Origin: Sorghum bicolor
Taxonomy: Eukaryota; Streptophyta; Magnoliopsida; Poales; Poaceae
DNA: 64,000 bases
Direction: 5' to 3'
NCBI RefSeq assembly: GCF_000003195.3
Contig: NC_012871.2
Coordinates: 1,599,997 to 1,663,996, forward strand
Shown here: positions 58,984 through 64,000 of the stretch, piece by piece
Numbering within the stretch: position 1 is the first letter of the stretch
How the letters are laid out: every line of letters starts with the position of its first letter
The notes under the pieces: model-generated
The model's input: only the letters and a program-made list of their open reading frames with translations
Databases searched by the model: none
Told to the model about the DNA's origin: nothing
Position numbers and translations under genes: made by a program

Positions 58984-61900
58984 CTATTTGGGGTCGAGGT
59001 CGGTGCTGATCGTCAGCACCTTGCCGTCGGAGTTGTTGGGGTCGAGCGGGATCTTCTTAGTTCCTTCCGCCGCTTCGAAGCTGCCCGCATGACGTTTAGG
59101 TTCTGGAGCCTCAGCGGCCATGGCTTCGAGCTTTGCAACGAGCTCAGTGGAGCTCTCGATCGCCTCCCCGTACTCGACGCACTCGACGTCGCACTCGTAT
59201 GCGTGCTCGAAGGAGGAGCTGATGGTGATGACGCCTTTGGGGCCAGGCATCTTGAGCTTCAAGTACGTGTAGTTGGGTATAGCCATGAACTTGGCGTAGC
59301 CCGGGCGCCCGATGATGGCGTGGTACGTGCCTCGGAACCCGACCACCTCAAAGGTGAGGGTTTCTTTCCTGAAGTTGGCCGCCGTGCCGAAGCAGACCGG
59401 TAGGTCGATTCGACCTACCGGTAGTGCCTTTTTCCCTGGTACGACGCCATGAAAACCGCCGGCGCTTGGCTGGAGGCGTCCTCTGTCGATGCCAAGGAGG
59501 TCGAGGGTTTCGAGGTAGATGATGTTGAGGCTGCTGCCACCATCCATCAGCACTTTCGAGAGTCGGGTGTTGATGATGATGGGGTCGACGACGAGCGGGT
59601 AGACGCCTGGGGCAACCACCTTGTCAGGGTGATCTTCTCGGTCGAAGGTGATGGGAGTGCTTGACCAGCTGAGGTACTGGGGCACCGCCATCCTTGCCGC
59701 GAAGACTTCGCGACGCTCCCTCTTGCGCTGCCTCGCGGTCAACTGAGTCGAAGGCCCGCCATAGATCATGTAGCAGTCGTGGACGGCGGGGAAACCGTCG
59801 TCATCTTTGTTGTCCTCCTTGCCGCCTGCCTTCTCCTTCTTGGAGTCATCACGCGCATCTTTTTTGAGCCCCTGACCGTCGAAATGCTTTCTCAGCATGC
59901 GACAATCCTTGAGTTTGTGGTTAGCGCCCCCCTTATGGTAAGGGCACGGCTCCTCCAGCATCTTGTCGAAGATGCCTCCTTCCGGAGGGCCTCGCGGCTT
60001 CTTCCGATCCACCGTGGCGACGAGGTCGTCCTCCGAATCTCCCTGGTGGAATTGCCGTACTTTCTGCTTCTTTTTATTTTTCTTGAGGCCTCGACCGGAA
60101 GTCCTTTCTTCATCGATGGGCTGCTTGCCTTTTCTTCCTTCCGAGCTGAAGAAAGCGCCGACTGCCTCCTCCCCTGCCGCGTAGTTTGCTACTACGTCCA
60201 TCAGCTCGTCGACGGTCTGAGGTCGATTGCGGCCTAATTCCCGCACCAAGTCCCGACTGGTGGTACCCGAGACGAATGCCAAGATGACGTCGTGGTCGGG
60301 AATGTGTGGCAACTCAGTGCGCTGCTTCGAGAAGCGTCGAGCGTACTCCCGAAGAGTCTCTCCTGACTTCTGCTTGCATTTGCTGAGGTCCCACGAGTTC
60401 CCTGGCCGTATATAGGTCCCTTTGAAATTACCCTCGAAGACTCTGACCAGGTCGACCCAGTTGTGAATCTGATTGGCTGGGAGCTCCTCGAGCCATCGAC
60501 GGGCGGTGTCGGAGAGGAAAAGGGGTAGCTGTCTGATGATGGCTCGATCATCCCCCCGAGCGCCACCTAGCTGACAAGCCAACCTGAAGTCGGCCAGCCA
60601 GAGTTCTGGCTTGGTTTCTCCATTGTACTTCGCGATGCTGGTTGGGGGTCGGAACGGACTAGGCAGGGGCGTGCTGCGAATCGCTCTGCTGAACACCCGC
60701 GGGCCTGGTGGCTCGGGGGCCACCCTGTCCTCGTCGCTGTCGTACCTCCCACCGCGGTGCGCGCTATATCCACGTTCTTCCGCGTCTCCGTGCCGTCGGC
60801 GTCTACTTTCTTTGACGTCGTGTCGCGCGTCGTATTGACGTTGATTGTCGGCAGGGAGGATGAGAGCGGTTTTTCTGCCTCGAGGGGGAGGTTGTTGCTG
60901 GACAGACACCTCCTCTTCAATTAGAGGTTGTTCGTTGCGTTTCTCCGTGGCAGCCCCTCGCCGTCGAGATGCTGAACTTTCGGCTTGTTGAACCGCTGCC
61001 ACCTGGAGCAACGTCTGAACTTCGTCTCGAATTCGTCGGGCCTGGGAATTCGATGGTTCTGGCATGTTACGCAGCAACATTGTCGCTGCTACCACATTCT
61101 GGCCTGCTCGAGGGAAGCGGCCGACAGGTTGCTCCGCCTCCGCGTCACCGACGATCTGTCGATGTACCTCTCGAGCGCGTCTGCGGACACTTCCGCCTGG
61201 CGGGTAGGGCAGGTCTTGTTCGAGGATTCGCTCGAGCAGGTCGAGGCGCTCGCGATCTTCGTCGAGCTTCATCTTGAGCTCCCGTAGCTGCGCGAGCTGC
61301 GCAGTTCTATCTTCCTGAGGAAGAGGTTCGAACCTTCCGCCGTTCCCAGGCGTCCTGGGGTCTTCTTGCGCCGCGGGGGCTTGTCCACCCGCAACGACGT
61401 CCCGTATCTCGTCAGTGGTTTCTGCTACTCCGTCGAGGTGACAGCATTCCCTCGTAGGGTCGTAGCTGTCTGTCTCGGAGTCGGAGTCTGGTTCGGCAGT
61501 GCGGGAACGCCCGCGTCCTTCCTCCGACCATCGTTGCTCGAGGGAGGTAATCGAGTATCGCCCGGGGCCTAGGCGGCGGAGGCCTCGTACTTGGGAAAGG
61601 TCCGGCCGTTCGGATGTCGGCCGTCGCTCTTCGAAACTACGTGGGATGACCATTGGTCTTTCCACGTACGTCTGAGCGTTCGGGCATATCGTCTTGGCGA
61701 GCGATGCCGCGGCGTTGTCCAATCCGAACGGCAGTGCCGTCCTTGGAGAGAACAACCCGCGCGGGGATAGCCTAGCTGCGGTGGGAGAGGGTGAGCGAGA
61801 CGCGTCTCCCCCCGTCGTCGCGTGGTGCTGAGCCCTCGTGCTTGTTGCTCGGTCAGACGGTGTTGCTGACCCGTGGCCCGCATCCTGCCTTGCACGAGTT

Positions 61901-62136
61901 GTTGGTCGTGCCGAAACAAGAGGGCCGCGGTGGTGCTGCCCGCGCCTCTTCTTAGGCGGGGAGGCGTGGTGGTGAGGGCGTCTTGGAGCCTTCAACCGTG
62001 CTGGCGTAACACGGACTCCTCCTGGTCCTTTGACCGAGAGCAAGATCATGTCGTAGCCGAAGCCCGTGGACATGAACTCGAGACTCCCAAACCAAATCAC
62101 CGTGGAGTGCGGAAGCGGCGAGGCAGGAGTAGCCAT
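58984..62136 (-). CDS. Tat gag-protease
   Basis: The start chosen is Met at 62136 (MATPASPLPHSTVIWFG), the first after the primer site; the open frame reaches further up only through LTR sequence. A long disordered, charged N-terminal part with a coiled coil (ELKMKLDEDRERLDLLERI) precedes the gag core (about 60640-60170: TSIAKYNGETKPELWLADF, GETLREYARRFSKQRTEL). A Cys/His motif CPYHKGGANHKLKDC lies near 59945-59900. The aspartic protease follows with active-site text VLMDGGSSLNIIY near 59545, the DGGS variant usual in Tat elements. It ends with TAG at 58984-58986, and pol follows in the same frame. Gag packages the RNA and protease cuts the polyprotein. Confidence 0.9.
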   Translation of the reverse strand: MATPASPLPHSTVIWFGSLEFMSTGFGYDMILLSVKGPGGVRVTPARLKAPRRPHHHASPPKKRRGQHHRGPLVSARPTTRARQDAGHGSATPSDRATSTRAQHHATTGGDASRSPSPTAARLSPRGLFSPRTALPFGLDNAAASLAKTICPNAQTYVERPMVIPRSFEERRPTSERPDLSQVRGLRRLGPGRYSITSLEQRWSEEGRGRSRTAEPDSDSETDSYDPTRECCHLDGVAETTDEIRDVVAGGQAPAAQEDPRTPGNGGRFEPLPQEDRTAQLAQLRELKMKLDEDRERLDLLERILEQDLPYPPGGSVRRRAREVHRQIVGDAEAEQPVGRFPRAGQNVVAATMLLRNMPEPSNSQARRIRDEVQTLLQVAAVQQAESSASRRRGAATEKRNEQPLIEEEVSVQQQPPPRGRKTALILPADNQRQYDARHDVKESRRRRHGDAEERGYSAHRGGRYDSDEDRVAPEPPGPRVFSRAIRSTPLPSPFRPPTSIAKYNGETKPELWLADFRLACQLGGARGDDRAIIRQLPLFLSDTARRWLEELPANQIHNWVDLVRVFEGNFKGTYIRPGNSWDLSKCKQKSGETLREYARRFSKQRTELPHIPDHDVILAFVSGTTSRDLVRELGRNRPQTVDELMDVVANYAAGEEAVGAFFSSEGRKGKQPIDEERTSGRGLKKNKKKQKVRQFHQGDSEDDLVATVDRKKPRGPPEGGIFDKMLEEPCPYHKGGANHKLKDCRMLRKHFDGQGLKKDARDDSKKEKAGGKEDNKDDDGFPAVHDCYMIYGGPSTQLTARQRKRERREVFAARMAVPQYLSWSSTPITFDREDHPDKVVAPGVYPLVVDPIIINTRLSKVLMDGGSSLNIIYLETLDLLGIDRGRLQPSAGGFHGVVPGKKALPVGRIDLPVCFGTAANFRKETLTFEVVGFRGTYHAIIGRPGYAKFMAIPNYTYLKLKMPGPKGVITISSSFEHAYECDVECVEYGEAIESSTELVAKLEAMAAEAPEPKRHAGSFEAAEGTKKIPLDPNNSDGKVLTISTDLDPK

Positions 62137-62174
62137 CCGGAAAGTGGTGGGAAATCGGTGGAAAACACGCAGGG

Positions 62175-62192
62175 CCCCTACCTGGCGCGCCA
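62175..62192 (-). other. Tat primer-binding site
   Basis: The minus strand reads TGGCGCGCCAGGTAGGGG two bases inside the 5' LTR. It starts with the TGG expected for pairing with a tRNA CCA end. I do not assign the tRNA. Confidence 0.7.
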
Positions 62193-62194
62193 AC

Positions 62195-63241
62195 TGTCGG
62201 TGTTTTTCCCCCGGGGGGTCACACCAACGAGTAAATTTGTATGCGTGCTCCCCTTTCCGGATGGTGATGCAAGAAGACACAGAGATGTATCCTGGTTCGG
62301 GCAAGAGAAAGCCCTACGTCCAGCGGGGGGAGAGAGTTTGTATTATCTTGCACCTAAGTGCTTGTACAGGGGCGAATACAAGCGTGGTATGAAATGTGTA
62401 GCTCTACTTCGTGTGTGTGTGTGTGCTTGTGTTGTGATCTATATTCCCTCCTGTTCCTGAGTCCCTCCTTTTATAGCTCCAAGGAGAGTCACAGGGTACA
62501 TGCATAGATGTTAGAGTAGGGATCGATAGCCGCATGGAGCGCTGACCTACTCGAGGCTTCCGTATGGCATGGCCTCGAGCTGTCCCATCTTGATAGCTCG
62601 GTGATGATTGCGCGTGCTCCTGTGTTCTGCCCTGCCAGCCGCCTTGTGCTGGTTCTGAGGTCGCATGCTTGTACGGTATGGTGGCGGATCCGGCGGAGCA
62701 GCTGTGGTGTTGTCAGTCGACGCCCGGCTTGTCCCTGGGAAGGGACCTTGTTCGGTCGAGGGTCGAGCGCCGCGTAATATGCTGTTATCCGGAGCGCTGA
62801 CCTTGGGTGTCTCGAGGGGGTCCCGATTAGACGTTCCATCCTCGTTTCCTGCGTCCTGACACACCCTGGGTCGTTCGGTGGGAAGGCTGCAAAAAGAACG
62901 ATGGGACAGAAGCTTGTTCCCTATCACGCCTTCCGTGACCCGTGTGTTAGGTGGGAAACGTCAGATGCATTTAATGCTCCCGCCCGCGTGCGCGCGTCAG
63001 GCGGCGGACAGTGTCCTGACGCTCGACGTCTCTCGGTTCGCTCGAGCTCGCTTCCGTCTTCGACGGTAATCGTCGCTCGAGCCCTGACTGATTCGCTCGA
63101 CGCTATTTCCGTCTTCGAGGCTGTGACCGTCGATGGCGGCGCGTACGTAAGATTAAAGCGTCGCATTGAGGGTCCCAACCTTCGTACGGGCAATCTCATA
63201 ATGCGCATCGCTGAGGGTACCCCTTACCGATACCCTCGACA
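62195..63241 (-). repeat. 5' LTR of the Tat element
   Basis: Same sequence as the 3' LTR as far as I can compare. Its TATA box at 62469-62475 (minus strand GAGCTATAAAAGGAGGG) should start the genomic transcript towards lower coordinates. Confidence 0.93.
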
Positions 63242-63600
63242 CTGACACTCACTAATGAGGAGAACCAGCCAATGTGACACCTAATGCTGCTTGGGAAGGC
63301 TAGGCCAATCAAACATCCGACCCAGTCTGGGGAGCCCAGTCTTCCAACAGATGCCGCACAAACCATTAATGCATACCATATACAACTAGAGCAATAACTT
63401 CCATTGTAGTGGATTATCCAACAATTGGTAAGGAATCTGAACGATGGTGGCGGTGGTAGTGGCAGGAATTGGAATGGTGGAGATGGCAACAAGAACAATA
63501 ACTTCCATGTTGGTGAATCATCCAACAATAGGTACCAGCATGAGGTTGATCCGGGCCGCACCTCATCTGGTACTGGAAGGAAGCAGAACAGCATCCGTGC
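63242..63600 (+). repeat. Right half of the repeat unit split by the Tat element
   Basis: After the CTGAC duplication the text continues the R-unit head (GGAGCCCAGTCTTCCAACA at 63332, as at 19083) and its Gly/Asn-rich middle (GGTGGCGGTGGTAGTGGCAGG). TTGATCCGGGCCGCACCTCA near 63546 also occurs at 14842. Removing the Tat element restores a continuous unit R4 from 48736. Confidence 0.7.
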
Positions 63601-63631
63601 CAGCAGCTCGTTGTCGATGATCCTTGGTAGG

Positions 63632-64000
63632 CTAGTTTTGTGCAGGCTGGTTCTGCGCCTTGTTGCCCTTGCGCTTCTTGCGAACTTGTGTAGGCTGCTG
63701 CTGCCCCTTGCCCTTGCTGTGCTTCCTGGTGCTAATAAGCTTGAACGCTGCCGGTGGTGCAAGATGCTCCTGTTTCTTGCGGATCTTGAGCACCTCACGG
63801 TGCTTGTACGAGTGTTCTGACTGGTTGAACGTAGGGCTTGCCCTCGACCGGTATTCCGGCACCAGGCAGTTGTAGGAGTGCTCTGACTGGTTGAACGTAG
63901 GGCTTGCCCTTAACCAGTATTCTGGCACTAGGTAACCCTACCTGTAGCACACGCCGCACACATTGCACAGCGTGCTTTCGCCCAGTGGCCCCGTCCTCCA
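63632..64000 (-). pseudogene. GATA-type zinc-finger transcription factor, C-terminal part, broken
   Basis: Plant GATA factors bind WGATAR through one C-X2-C-X18-C-X2-C finger. The minus strand from the window edge reads WRTGPLGESTLCNVCGVCY, the second half of that finger (usual form WR-GP-GPKTLCNACGVRY), so the first Cys pair lies beyond the window. A TAG at 63938-63940 follows CYR, where the family has KSGR. Past it the basic tail is recognisable (LVPEYRSRASPTFNQSEHSY, HREVLKIRKKQEHL). A 66-bp tandem duplication (63928-63803) repeats the PEY...HSY segment. The frame ends with TAG at 63632. The stop and duplication suggest a pseudogene; a sequencing error or an intron at the GTAG would be alternatives. 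Confidence 0.78.

Larger units (their letters stand above)
48958..63241 (-). mobile_element. Young, near-complete Tat-lineage Ty3 retrotransposon, 14.3 kb
   Basis: LTRs of 1047 bp at 48958-50004 and 62195-63241 look identical with no indels (constant offset 13237). CTGAC flanks both sides (48953-48957, 63242-63246). Coding orientation is minus, 5' LTR at right. Gag-protease, then RT with two RNase H modules, then integrase; downstream and on the other strand lies a spliced extra gene. A second RNase H plus an antisense gene are Tat-lineage hallmarks (Grande-like). The element sits in a copy of the R repeat head, whose sequence resumes at 63242. Confidence 0.95.

Noticed and set aside
62136..62304. 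N-terminal extension of Tat gag up to 62304
   Set aside because: That part is LTR and primer-site sequence; the first Met past the primer site at 62136 is a better start.
48958..63241. Possibility that the antisense gene is a host gene captured by the element
   Set aside because: Its conserved N-terminal region matches the known antisense ORFs of Tat/Grande elements, so it belongs to the element family rather than being a one-off capture.
1..64000. CRISPR arrays, operons, attachment sites, rRNA or tRNA genes
   Set aside because: None seen. The sequence is plant nuclear DNA; the only tRNA-related strings are retrotransposon primer-binding sites.

Overview
The window is nuclear DNA from a grass, most likely a panicoid such as sorghum. 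The evidence is GT-AG spliced plant genes, Tourist and Stowaway MITEs with grass-type termini, hAT-type elements with 8-bp target duplications, and nested LTR retrotransposons of the Copia, Reina and Tat types. There is no prokaryotic feature. Species assignment is inference from repeat style.

Layout. Positions 1-9000 are gene-poor and full of small transposons: a Stowaway MITE split by a 2.66-kb solo LTR (3301-6223), at least three complete copies of one Tourist family, and two other TTA-flanked MITE families. Positions 9354-12899 hold the one clearly intact host gene, a six-exon NASP/Sim3-type histone chaperone of 462 codons, with GGCCCA-rich (site II-like) promoter DNA. From 14.6 to 29 kb there are divergent repeated units (R1-R3) carrying hAT insertions, a probable LTR and a broken DnaJ-DUF3444 gene on the minus strand (22651-24577).

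From about 29.5 to 63.6 kb runs a second, decayed copy of the NASP 3' half plus its downstream DNA (source about 10765-14860). It has been blown apart by insertions: a gene-fragment-bearing stretch ending in a CACTA-like terminus (about 29755-32795), a stretch with a hAT element (about 33176-35830), a degenerate Copia element (36679-47465) containing a young Reina-type chromovirus (40764-46367), and a very young 14.3-kb Tat-lineage Ty3 element (48958-63241). The last 370 bases hold the broken end of a GATA-type zinc-finger gene on the minus strand.

The most notable system is the Tat element. Its LTRs look identical and it has a perfect 5-bp target duplication. Its gag-protease and pol are in one frame separated by a single TAG. 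On the opposite strand it carries a separate gene with its own TATA box, six exons and about 1292 codons. Antisense genes of this kind are known in Tat/Grande elements, so the class is not new, but their function is unknown. All family calls come from reading motifs; no database search was run.
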